Of a stretch of 59,284 bases of DNA, positions 16,457 to 24,381 are shown one piece after another. Positions within the stretch are counted from its first letter, which is position 1, and each line of letters begins with the position of its first letter. The notes below the pieces were generated by a model. The model saw only the letters and a list, made by a program, of their open reading frames with translations. It ran no database searches and was not told the DNA's origin. The stretch comes from Thermonema lapsum (GTDB taxonomy: Bacteria > Bacteroidota > Bacteroidia > Cytophagales > Thermonemataceae), in NCBI RefSeq assembly GCF_011761635.1, contig NZ_JAASRN010000006.1:1-59284 (forward strand), in the 5' to 3' direction. Both the position numbers and the translations under genes were made by a program.

Positions 16457-17056
16457 ATGAAGTACTTGGTTCTTGATTTGGAACTTACTGGACCGGATGT
16501 AGGCTATCACGACATCATTCAAATAGGGGCAGTGCTGTGTGATGCCCACTGGAACGAGCAAAGTCATTTTTTGAGCAATGTATATCCAGAAAACCCCGAA
16601 GCCTTTTCACGGCGTTCCGAAGAAGTGCACGGTTTGTCTATTTATGACCTTGAAGACGCCCCGGAGCGCTATGAAGTGCTCGAAGCGTTTGAGCGCTGGG
16701 TACGGCAAACCCTCGGACGCAATGAATATGCTTCTCTCAAAGATGTGCTCCTTTGTGGGCAAGGGATACTTACCGACGTGAACTTCTTAAAATGGGCGTT
16801 TGAGGAGGAAAACATCGAATGGCCCTTCTCTTACAAAGTCCTCGATTTGATGAGTTTTAGTTTTTTGATGTATAAAATATTGAAAAATAATGGCAAAAAA
16901 GTGCCTAAATCACACAGCTTGGATGCTGTGGCTGGCATGTTTGCCTTAAGCCGCGATACAGAAGAGCATAACGCCTTGGAAGATGCAAGAATAACAGCAG
17001 CTTGTTTTAAAGCCTATTGGGAGATTGCCGACCAGCTGAAATTGCATGAGGATTAA
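16457..17056 (+). CDS. DEDDh 3'-5' exonuclease (RNase T / DnaQ fold)
   Basis: 199 residues. The Exo I motif LVLDLELTGPD (Asp6 and Glu8 region) comes first, FSRRSEEVHGLS follows, and the Exo II region is QGILTDVNFLKWAF. The Exo III motif EEHNALEDARITA near residue 174 supplies the catalytic His and Asp. No polymerase or accessory domain is attached, so it is a free-standing exonuclease of unknown substrate (RNA trimming or DNA editing). The next gene starts 24 bp downstream and is probably co-transcribed. Confidence 0.85.
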   Translation: MKYLVLDLELTGPDVGYHDIIQIGAVLCDAHWNEQSHFLSNVYPENPEAFSRRSEEVHGLSIYDLEDAPERYEVLEAFERWVRQTLGRNEYASLKDVLLCGQGILTDVNFLKWAFEEENIEWPFSYKVLDLMSFSFLMYKILKNNGKKVPKSHSLDAVAGMFALSRDTEEHNALEDARITAACFKAYWEIADQLKLHED

Positions 17057-17080
17057 AGGTGTAAAATAAATAGCAAAAAT

Positions 17081-17467
17081 ATGCTTATCAGCTTTTCTGA
17101 ATTGCCCTTAGTACAATGGAGTGCTGACCAAAAAGAGTATGCCATTCGTCAGTATGGCAAAATAGAAGAAGTAAGCTTTCCCAAGGTGCCCATCGAAGCC
17201 GACGTTTCTTATGTGGAAGATTTGGCGGAACGTTGCTTCTTACGTATCATGGCATTGATAGAAGACTTGGGAAAAGGCAAAGAGGAAGTAACTATTTTGG
17301 TGCGAGGCGAGCCTTCGCTTTCCTTTGCCGTCGTGCATTTGCTTCAAAAAGAAGGCTTTGTTTGTGTGGTCGATGCCAGCGAAAAACGCAAACGTCTGCG
17401 CGAAGACGGTACAGTTGAAGTCGTGTATGACTTTTACCGCTTTCGCGAATATCCCCGCTTGTCATAG
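17081..17467 (+). CDS. Small conserved Rossmann-like protein of unknown role
   Basis: 128 residues. The pattern is a short opening strand (MLISFSELPL), a WSADQK segment, IEEVSFPKVPIEADVSYVED, then a strand and Gly turn (VTILVRGEPSLSFAVVHLL), a second strand (FVCVVDASEKRKR), and the ending VVYDFYRFREYPRL. I recall a family with the same WS..QK, FP.IP, G(E)xxxxFAxVxxLQxxG, STERxxx and FxRFREY layout, whose members are sometimes annotated as CRISPR-associated. The layout is also compatible with a CARF or ring-nuclease-like fold. That link is from memory and unverified; no cas gene or array is present. It lies 24 bp after the exonuclease gene. Confidence 0.6.
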   Translation: MLISFSELPLVQWSADQKEYAIRQYGKIEEVSFPKVPIEADVSYVEDLAERCFLRIMALIEDLGKGKEEVTILVRGEPSLSFAVVHLLQKEGFVCVVDASEKRKRLREDGTVEVVYDFYRFREYPRLS

Positions 17468-18586
17468 CCTATAAAGAGCAAGCAGGCGCTCAATCATGCG
17501 CTCAACAGTGAATTGTTCGGCGACTGTTTCGGCAGCTCGTTGCGTAAGTTGCTGGCAAAGCTCCCTGTTCGACAACAACTGCAGGATACCTTCTGCAATG
17601 GCTTCGCTGTTGGCATGAGGCACTACCCATGCATTGTGAAGATGACGTACAAACTCATGTGCCACACCCGATAAAGTGAACACAGACGGAACACGGCAAA
17701 TGGCTGCCTCTACGTAGGTTTGCCCAAAAGCCTCTACTCGTGGATTGATGGGCACATGTACATACACATGAAAAAGGCGATAGAGCGCCGCCAAATCATC
17801 TTCGAAGGGTATTTCTGTATAGCTATCAGGGGGCAGATGCTGCTGCAATAGCCGGCGGATTACAGCTGCGTAGTCGCCGCGGGCATTGGCAAGCACCAAA
17901 TGAGCTTGGGGGTACTGTGTCAACACACGGGCAAATGCCGGTATGATGTACTGGATGCCTTTCAATTCTATGTAGCGTGCAATCACACCAATTACAGGAA
18001 AAGCATCGGCGGGCACTGCATGACGTCGGCGCACGGCTTCCACGCGCTCCTCGGAGCAATGGGTTAAGCTTTGCATATCAAAGCCATGATGGATAAGGTG
18101 CACTTTCTGTTTCGGCACTTTTTCCATGCTGCACAGCACTTCTTCCACATTGCGGCTGATAGCCACAATATCTGTGGCAAGGGTGTTGAGCAGACGGTCA
18201 TACCAAACGGCACGTGGAAAATATTCATGGTGAAAGGTAGAATAGTGGCGGGTGTAGATGCGTTGCCGGATATTGGCAGCTTTGGCAGCACTTAAACCAA
18301 GCAAAGAGGCGTCGAAGAGGTGGGTGTGTACTACCAAAGGGCGATGCTTGCGCAAGTAGGAAAACAACTGCCACCAAAGGCGTGGATAACTGCTTTTTCC
18401 TCGCAGTGGGTAATAGGTTACGTGAAATCCATGGGTTTGAAGGAAATGCTGCAGAGCAGTTTGTGGTGTCGAATGAAGCAGCACAAAAGAGGGCTCTATG
18501 CCTTTCTTTCGCAAACCAAGAGCGGTCCATTCAAAAGACAGTGACTTATGTATGTCCGAAATAATGTACACTACCTGATGCATCAT
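17462..18586 (-). CDS. Glycosyltransferase family 4 (GT-B)
   Basis: About 374 residues from the paired ATG at 18581-18586; the longer frame runs into the upstream SDR gene. The N-terminal acceptor domain starts MMHQVVYIISDIHKSLSFEW and includes VVHTHLFDASLLGL. The C-terminal donor domain has FPVIGVIARYIELKGIQYII and the E-x7-E region EAFGQTYVEAAICRVPSVFT, typical of GT4. Its start is 7 bp after the SDR stop, so the two are co-transcribed. Its 3' end overlaps the convergent small protein gene by 6 bp. The acceptor is unknown. Confidence 0.88.
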   Translation of the reverse strand: MMHQVVYIISDIHKSLSFEWTALGLRKKGIEPSFVLLHSTPQTALQHFLQTHGFHVTYYPLRGKSSYPRLWWQLFSYLRKHRPLVVHTHLFDASLLGLSAAKAANIRQRIYTRHYSTFHHEYFPRAVWYDRLLNTLATDIVAISRNVEEVLCSMEKVPKQKVHLIHHGFDMQSLTHCSEERVEAVRRRHAVPADAFPVIGVIARYIELKGIQYIIPAFARVLTQYPQAHLVLANARGDYAAVIRRLLQQHLPPDSYTEIPFEDDLAALYRLFHVYVHVPINPRVEAFGQTYVEAAICRVPSVFTLSGVAHEFVRHLHNAWVVPHANSEAIAEGILQLLSNRELCQQLTQRAAETVAEQFTVERMIERLLALYRL

Positions 18587-18593
18587 GGATAAA

Positions 18594-19286
18594 CTAAGGA
18601 GTGGATACTGAAACCGGCAATATTTTACCATTGAAAAAGCGATGCCCACGCAGGCAAAAATCCGCAACGAATGCAGCTGCTTCTTCGGCGCTCAAAGGGG
18701 CTTGATAGCCCGGGAAGGCTTCTTGCAACATTTCGGTTTGCACTGCCCCCAATGCCAAGCTGTTTACGTAAATGCCTGCTTCTTGCCATTCTTGTGCTAA
18801 GCACTCGCTCAGCACTGCCAATGCCCCTTTCGAAGCGCTATATACCGCTAAACCCGGAAATTTTTGACTTCCCTGAAAGCCTCCCATGCTGCTGATGGTT
18901 ACAACATGAGAGCCTTGCTTGAGATAAGGGCGCAATTGTTGAAGCAACAACATAGCCCCCGTGAAGTTGATATTTATTTGATTTTTTATTTCTAAATAAC
19001 TTTGTATCTCAAAGTTTTTATTCACTAAATAACCGGCATTATACACCACACGGTCCAGCTGCTCGATGTTTTGTTGCTTGAACCATGCTTGCAGTCGTGG
19101 TGCTTCGCTTTGCATTTTACCCAGGTCAATGGACAGAAAAGAAAGCTGCCCGAGATATGTTTTGCTGAGTGCTTCGAGACTGCTTGTGTTTCTGCTTAGG
19201 GCAAGGACTCGGTGTTGTTGCTGGAGCAGTAGGTGGCACAATGCCAGCCCTATGCCTCTGGAGGCGCCTGCAATGAGTATGGTCAT
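18594..19286 (-). CDS. SDR family NAD(P)-dependent oxidoreductase
   Basis: 230 residues, a classical short SDR. The cofactor motif GASRGIG is at 6-12, followed by VVYNAGYLVN and the catalytic Ser in VVTISSMGGF. YSASKGAL supplies the Tyr-x3-Lys pair. The C-terminus is short (VSVSTP). The substrate is unknown. It is transcribed with the GT4 gene 7 bp downstream. The 150-bp gap to the phenylalanine hydroxylase gene contains an 11-bp AT-rich inverted repeat (19300-19310 with 19319-19329). Confidence 0.88.
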   Translation of the reverse strand: MTILIAGASRGIGLALCHLLLQQQHRVLALSRNTSSLEALSKTYLGQLSFLSIDLGKMQSEAPRLQAWFKQQNIEQLDRVVYNAGYLVNKNFEIQSYLEIKNQININFTGAMLLLQQLRPYLKQGSHVVTISSMGGFQGSQKFPGLAVYSASKGALAVLSECLAQEWQEAGIYVNSLALGAVQTEMLQEAFPGYQAPLSAEEAAAFVADFCLRGHRFFNGKILPVSVSTP

Positions 19287-19437
19287 AGTGTTATGCCCGT
19301 TTTGCTTTTCCTTGCAAAGAAAAGCAAAAAAATTCTGTCTATGGACGGGGCAACTTTGCCGCTCTCTTCAAAAACGAAGCGAGGGTCCTTGTCGCCCCCG
19401 CCTTATACTGTATTTTGCTTTTCTATTTTACCATGCC

Positions 19438-21195
19438 TCAGCTTATTGCCACATTGGGTATGAGCGCCAAGCCGTCTTGAATGAGTTTGTTCAGATGGCT
19501 GTGCTCTTGTGCCATTGTTTTGAGTTTCTCCTCCAATGCATGTGCCAGATGTCCCATTTTTTCTTGTCCGGCAGCTACTTCCAGCATTTCCAACAACAAC
19601 AACCACACTTCTTCGCGCTCCATGAAGACTTGCGCCTTTTGCCATAGTTCCTCCAGCTGCGAGGCTGGCGCTTTGCCTTCTCTTATGTCGCGCACGGCTT
19701 GATAAAGTGCATGCAACGCCCGACTTTTCTCGTCGTATTGCGGGCGGTGTGTCTTTTCTTTTGGCACAGGGTAAAAGAGCTCGAAGCCTTCTGGGTCTGC
19801 CGGTCCGGAGAATACACTCACGACCGATTCGCCTACACAGAGGTCATACACGCCCCACGAAGGTTCGAACAGTCTTCTACCTTCCATTTCTACGCTGCAC
19901 TCGTCAAAGCTCAGTAAGATGATTTCGCCTCGGCTATTACGGCGCACATTCAGCAGGCGCCCTTCTACTACCACGCCACTTCGGTACTCGAGGCGGCATT
20001 GCTTGCCTTCTTCTATGCCCAGGGCACGCAGGTCGCCATAGCTCATTTTGCCTATGGGTTGGTCGCTTTGCTTGAGCAGTCCTATAGGCGTACCATATCC
20101 TTCGGCGTGGTAGTCCTTGTCGTGCCCGATGAGCAAACGCCCATGGTAACTGAGCATGGTGGGTCCTTGAGTGCGCAAGTAGGCAGGCGCTCCGCTGTTG
20201 TCTTGAAGCGCTTCGACAAAAGTGCCAGATATCTGCATGCCATTGTTGAGTTGCGCTGTGGCGGTATTTTTTGACTCAATGGCTTTGTGCAAACCATACA
20301 TGCCTCCGCGCCGCAATGCCATAGTATCGGCAAACTGGTCTAACACTTCCGACAGATAATGGAAATTCGGGGTTACGAAAAGTTGAGGCTGAGGTTTGGT
20401 AATATCAAACGACACGTTGGCAGCTTCAATGCTATATGGTAGCTTTTTCACCTCGTCACTCATACACCATACACTCTCACCGATAGAAGAGAGCAGTCCT
20501 GCACCGTATATTTTGGGATTTTTTAAATCACCAATCAAGCCATATTCCACTGTCCACCAATGGAGATTGCGAATGCGCGCCATCTCAGAAGGTTCGCCCA
20601 TATTCGCTTCTATTTCTTTGAGGCGTTCCTCAGCTTCGGCTATTTCATGGGGTGGAGTGTTGGGGTCTTCTTTGATGATAGACAGGTGACGGATAGCTTC
20701 GTAAAGAGCATAATCTTGTGCCGAAGAGAGGGCTTTGCTGCCTATCAGTCCAAAATAGCGAAGGTATTCGGCATAGGCGGGGTCGGCAATGATGGGGGCA
20801 TGTCCGGCGGCTTCATGGATGATATCGGGCGCGGGGGTGTATTCTATGTGCTTGAGTTGACGTATGTCGGCAGCAATCACCAGCACGTTGTATGCCTGAA
20901 ACTCCATAAAGGCGGCGGGAGGAATGAAGCCGTCCACCGTAACGGCAGCCCATCCTATCTTGCCCAAAATTTCATTCATTTCATCGATATGAGGGATTTT
21001 GTTTATGGTAATCCCTGTTTTTCGCAAGCCTTCTATGTATGACTCATGAGCTACATGTTGCAGGTAGTTGTAGTTCTGCCGCATGACGTAGCGCCACACG
21101 GCGTGGTCCAAAGCAGTATAGCGCTCATACTCTTGTTCCACAATAAAGGCTTTCAGGTGCTTGGGTAAGCGTTCTATAATTTTATTTGGTTTCAT
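19438..21195 (-). CDS. phhA: Phenylalanine 4-monooxygenase, long form with a C-terminal extension
   Basis: 585 residues, about twice the usual bacterial enzyme. The catalytic aromatic amino acid hydroxylase domain occupies about 1-330. Its iron ligands are His127 and His132 (PDIIHEAAGHAPIIADPAYA) and Glu217 (HWWTVEYGLIGD). It converts Phe to Tyr with a pterin and O2, the first step of Phe catabolism. There is no N-terminal ACT domain. Residues about 335-585 contain a beta-rich part (NGMQISGTF..., QCRLEYRSGVVVEG) and then a helical tail. I do not recognise this extension as a named domain, although long forms occur in other Bacteroidota. The gene stands alone on its strand. Confidence 0.9.
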   Translation of the reverse strand: MKPNKIIERLPKHLKAFIVEQEYERYTALDHAVWRYVMRQNYNYLQHVAHESYIEGLRKTGITINKIPHIDEMNEILGKIGWAAVTVDGFIPPAAFMEFQAYNVLVIAADIRQLKHIEYTPAPDIIHEAAGHAPIIADPAYAEYLRYFGLIGSKALSSAQDYALYEAIRHLSIIKEDPNTPPHEIAEAEERLKEIEANMGEPSEMARIRNLHWWTVEYGLIGDLKNPKIYGAGLLSSIGESVWCMSDEVKKLPYSIEAANVSFDITKPQPQLFVTPNFHYLSEVLDQFADTMALRRGGMYGLHKAIESKNTATAQLNNGMQISGTFVEALQDNSGAPAYLRTQGPTMLSYHGRLLIGHDKDYHAEGYGTPIGLLKQSDQPIGKMSYGDLRALGIEEGKQCRLEYRSGVVVEGRLLNVRRNSRGEIILLSFDECSVEMEGRRLFEPSWGVYDLCVGESVVSVFSGPADPEGFELFYPVPKEKTHRPQYDEKSRALHALYQAVRDIREGKAPASQLEELWQKAQVFMEREEVWLLLLEMLEVAAGQEKMGHLAHALEEKLKTMAQEHSHLNKLIQDGLALIPNVAIS

Positions 21196-21291
21196 GGGTG
21201 CAAAATTTAAGAATGGATGCTTATTTATCTACAAATATGCATATTTTTTCTTTGAAAATCAATAAAGACAGAAGGCGACTATGTTATGTAT

Positions 21292-22386
21292 TTAACGTGG
21301 GCGATAGGCATTTAGTGCCTCGGCGACATACTCCACTTCTTGAGGGTGGAGTTCTGGAAATAGGGGTAAGCTCACGCAGTGGGCGCAGTGATATTCTGCC
21401 CGTGGGCATTCGAAAGCTAAGCCGCGAAAGGGGGGGTGTTTGTGGCATGGCACAGGGTAATGGATGCCGTAGCCGATGCCCTTCTGTTTGAGGTAGGACA
21501 GAAAGTGCTGCCTGTCGGCTACTTGTATCACACACAAGTGGTAAGCGGGGCGGCAATTGGGGGGCTCTTCGGGAAAGCGGATATAAGGGTTGTTAATTAC
21601 CCGGCGGTAGGTATCTACAATCTGCTGTTTGCGTTTCGTCCATTCTTCCAAAAAAGGCAGTTTGGCTTCCAAAATGGCGGCTTCCAGGGCGCCCATGCGG
21701 AAATTGTAACCAGTTACTTCATGATGATATTTTTGTACATTGCCTTGGTTGCGCAACGCTCGCAACAGATGACGGTGAGCGGGGTCTTTGAAGGCTATGG
21801 CGCCCCCTTCGCCTGCTGTTCCGAGGTTTTTGGTGGGATAGAAGCTGAAGGCTGCCATATCGCCGAAGCTGCCGGCTTTTTGTTGCCCTATTTGTGTGCC
21901 AAAAGCTTGAGCCGCATCTTCTATGAGCCATAGGGCATTTTCTTGACAGAAACGGGCAATGGCGTTGATATCGCAAGGGATGCCATAGAGGTGCACTGCC
22001 AACACCGCTTTGGTGCGGGGCGTCAGTAGGCGAGGGAGTTGCTGCGGGTCTATTTGCCAACTGCGGGGCTCTATGTCTGCAAAAACAGGCTGTGCACCGA
22101 CTTGCAGCACAGCCGATGCACAGGCAAAGTAAGTATGGGCGGGCAGTATAACTTCATCGCCTTTTCCTATGTTCAGGGCTTTTAAGGCTAAAAACAAAGC
22201 AGCAGTACCACTATTGACTGCAAGTACATAGGGCAGCCCGCAAGCAGCTGTAAGTTGTTGTTCAAGTGGATGCACACAAGCTTCTCCGCTGAAGCAGCCG
22301 TTTTCGAGCACTTCTTCTACTTTTTGTAAAAGAAGCGCTTTTATATGGCGGTTTTGTCGGCGCAAGTCGAAGAATGGCACCCGCAT
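21292..22386 (-). CDS. DegT/DnrJ/EryC1/StrS family PLP-dependent aminotransferase
   Basis: 364 residues from the ATG at 22384-22386; longer starts would overlap the upstream nuclease gene. MRVPFFDLRRQNRHIKALL is the typical start. AVNSGTAALFLALKAL binds PLP phosphate, and WLIEDAAQAFG supplies the Asp. FSFYPTKNLGTAGEGGA contains the Schiff-base Lys in SFYPTKNLG. These enzymes make amino sugars such as UDP-4-amino or 3-amino hexoses for surface glycans. It begins 10 bp after the P1-type nuclease stop, an odd but apparently operonic pairing. Confidence 0.9.
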   Translation of the reverse strand: MRVPFFDLRRQNRHIKALLLQKVEEVLENGCFSGEACVHPLEQQLTAACGLPYVLAVNSGTAALFLALKALNIGKGDEVILPAHTYFACASAVLQVGAQPVFADIEPRSWQIDPQQLPRLLTPRTKAVLAVHLYGIPCDINAIARFCQENALWLIEDAAQAFGTQIGQQKAGSFGDMAAFSFYPTKNLGTAGEGGAIAFKDPAHRHLLRALRNQGNVQKYHHEVTGYNFRMGALEAAILEAKLPFLEEWTKRKQQIVDTYRRVINNPYIRFPEEPPNCRPAYHLCVIQVADRQHFLSYLKQKGIGYGIHYPVPCHKHPPFRGLAFECPRAEYHCAHCVSLPLFPELHPQEVEYVAEALNAYRPR

Positions 22387-22396
22387 ACGGTGCTGC

Positions 22397-23188
22397 TTAA
22401 CCGTAAATTTCATTGAGCAGGTAAGCCAGACGGATACCGGCTTTGAGCAGTTGGATTTCCACTGTACTCCAGTTGCGATAAAGATAGTCGTAGCCAACCT
22501 CTTCGGGGTTGCCTATGTCGTACACCTGTGAGCGCAAGGCTATGCATTCCATTGCCCAGCTACGTACGTCGCCTTGCAGCCATTTTTCTACTTGCGCTTT
22601 GTTTACTTTTAAAAGCAGGGCATGCGCTAGCTCTGTATAGCTCAACTGTTTGTCGTCGATCATTTCGCTGTCCCATACGCGATGCAGGTTCGACGAGCGC
22701 CGCATCCACTTTAGTTTTACATCATTGCCGCCGCGGTCTTTTCCAGTACCTACGTGTAGCGGTTGATGCAAGTCGCCTACCAAGTGTACCAGCATTTTAA
22801 TGTATTCTATCTCCTGCTCTTCGGAGAGTGTGCCGCTTTTTAGGGTGGATACGATGAACTCAATGCGCTCAATCACATCACCGTTGGGATTCTTTTCGGC
22901 GTCTTCATAGCGCACGCTGTCGGGGATGGTTACCCAATGCCAGTCGTGTGTGTGGTCATATCTTTTATCGGAGCGAATTTCATCCATCCAAGTGCTGCAA
23001 AGTGCCAAGTCTTCGGTTTTCAGGAGCTTTTGGAGGTGCTTTTTTGCCTTCTTATTCAGAAACGACTGAGCAATGTAACCTACTACCCGGTGTCCTGTTT
23101 GTCCCCATGCTTGCGCTTCGCGAGGGGATGACAAAATAAGACCAAACAACAGTAGAAGTGAAAAAGACAGTTTTTGGCGTATGTTCAT
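22397..23188 (-). CDS. S1/P1-type secreted nuclease
   Basis: 263 residues from the ATG at 23186-23188. The signal peptide ends EAQA, so the mature protein starts WGQTGHRVVGYIAQ, giving the N-terminal Trp that ligates zinc in P1 nuclease. Further zinc ligands are in DHTHDWHWVTIPD, MLVHLVGDLHQPLHVG and NLHRVWDSEMID. The enzyme cleaves single-stranded RNA and DNA in the periplasm or outside the cell, possibly for phosphate or nucleotide scavenging. No T9SS tail is present. It precedes the DegT gene by 10 bp. Confidence 0.92.
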   Translation of the reverse strand: MNIRQKLSFSLLLLFGLILSSPREAQAWGQTGHRVVGYIAQSFLNKKAKKHLQKLLKTEDLALCSTWMDEIRSDKRYDHTHDWHWVTIPDSVRYEDAEKNPNGDVIERIEFIVSTLKSGTLSEEQEIEYIKMLVHLVGDLHQPLHVGTGKDRGGNDVKLKWMRRSSNLHRVWDSEMIDDKQLSYTELAHALLLKVNKAQVEKWLQGDVRSWAMECIALRSQVYDIGNPEEVGYDYLYRNWSTVEIQLLKAGIRLAYLLNEIYG

Positions 23189-23501
23189 AGCGTTTCTTTT
23201 TTTGACATTCAACAAAAAACAAAGTAGCAAAAAATACAGCACTTTTATTGAACTACAGTCTTTTTGAGTACTTTTTATCTTTCCTGCTTACCAGAGTGAT
23301 GTGTTTCATACTCGTTACGATTGCTTTTTACAATATCGCTTTTACTTGACAGAATTACATATGGATAATCGAAAGTTGATTGTTATTTATATGCTTTTTA
23401 AATGCTTTTGTTTTGAAAAAGTTATTTTTTTGAAAAAAACTTGCTTTGTATTGTTAGAGTTTGTATATTTGCCATATGTATAATCAAAACAAGCTGGGGT
23501 G

Positions 23502-24245
23502 ATGAAAGCTTTCATAAAAAATCTACTGTTTATTTTGCTGGCGGGAGTTGTAAACTCTGTTGCTCAAGCACAACAAAGCGTAAGCTTCGAAGGCTTTGTA
23601 GCCTATGAGTTCGATATTAAAGAAGCTCCGGAGGCATTGAAGCAACAATTAAAGCAAACGATGATGGCGGTGTGGGTGAAAGGAAAAGAAATGAAGGTAA
23701 GTCTCGAATTGCCGCATTCGGTGCTTTCTACTTTGACCAACCTTGAAAATGATGAAGGCTTTTTCTTCATAGAAACCAAAGAACAGCTTCATGAACGTCT
23801 GGCAAAGCCTTTGGGGGGCAAGCCTTGCGTGTATCAAGAAGAAGCTCACCGTTTGCTGGTGCCTGCCAGTAAAGAAGCCAATAGCAACAACGACGGAAAG
23901 AAAAGAGTGGTTTATACCAAAGAAACCAAAGAAATACTGGGGCATCTTTGCCGCAAAGCCATCATCACCCTTGACAATGGCGAAGAAGTATATGCCTACT
24001 TGGCAACAGATATAGACCTGCCTAAGAATGCCGCTCATCACATCGATTTTCAGTTTTATGGTATTGAAGGCTTGCCTTTGGAATACGAAGTGTTAGACGA
24101 ACAAGGGAGACGCATACTTGTGCGTGCTACCCACCTTGAAGCTGGTGAAGTAAAACCCGCAATATTTAAGCTGCCTTCTCAATATGAGCGCACTACACCC
24201 GATAAATTGGCTGAAATGACGGCTGAATTATATCACAATCGTTAA
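23502..24245 (+). CDS. Exported protein, GLPGLI/DUF4412-like
   Basis: 247 residues from the ATG at 23502 (a GTG lies directly before it). The signal peptide is about 1-23 (ending VAQAQQ). The mature part reads FEGFVAYEFDIKEAPEAL, then a VYTKETKEILGHLCRKAIIT segment and YAYLATDIDL, then GLPLEYEV. This is the layout of GLPGLI and DUF4412 proteins in Bacteroidota, whose role is unknown. It is preceded by about 310 bp of AT-rich DNA and followed by a strong terminator, so it is monocistronic. Confidence 0.75.
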   Translation: MKAFIKNLLFILLAGVVNSVAQAQQSVSFEGFVAYEFDIKEAPEALKQQLKQTMMAVWVKGKEMKVSLELPHSVLSTLTNLENDEGFFFIETKEQLHERLAKPLGGKPCVYQEEAHRLLVPASKEANSNNDGKKRVVYTKETKEILGHLCRKAIITLDNGEEVYAYLATDIDLPKNAAHHIDFQFYGIEGLPLEYEVLDEQGRRILVRATHLEAGEVKPAIFKLPSQYERTTPDKLAEMTAELYHNR

Positions 24246-24285
24246 CATTTTTTCATCATCCATCGATTTTCATTAAGACATCATT

Positions 24286-24323
24286 AGAGGCTCCGCCCAG
24301 TGGGGGGAGCCTCTATTTTTTAT
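24286..24323 (+). terminator. Strong intrinsic terminator
   Basis: Perfect arms AGAGGCTCC (24286-24294) and GGAGCCTCT (24306-24314) flank an 11-base loop, followed by ATTTTTTATTTTG. It ends the GLPGLI/DUF4412-like gene. Confidence 0.92.
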
Positions 24324-24381
24324 TTTGTTCCCTACTGAAATTGTCTTCTTTTAGCATTTTTGTTCGGTAAAGCCGTTATCT

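Noticed and set aside
19300-19329. 11-bp inverted repeat in the gap between the phenylalanine hydroxylase and SDR genes as a terminator
   Set aside because: The stem is AT-rich (TTTTGCTTTTC), and on the minus strand the T-run precedes rather than follows it, so it is not a convincing terminator.
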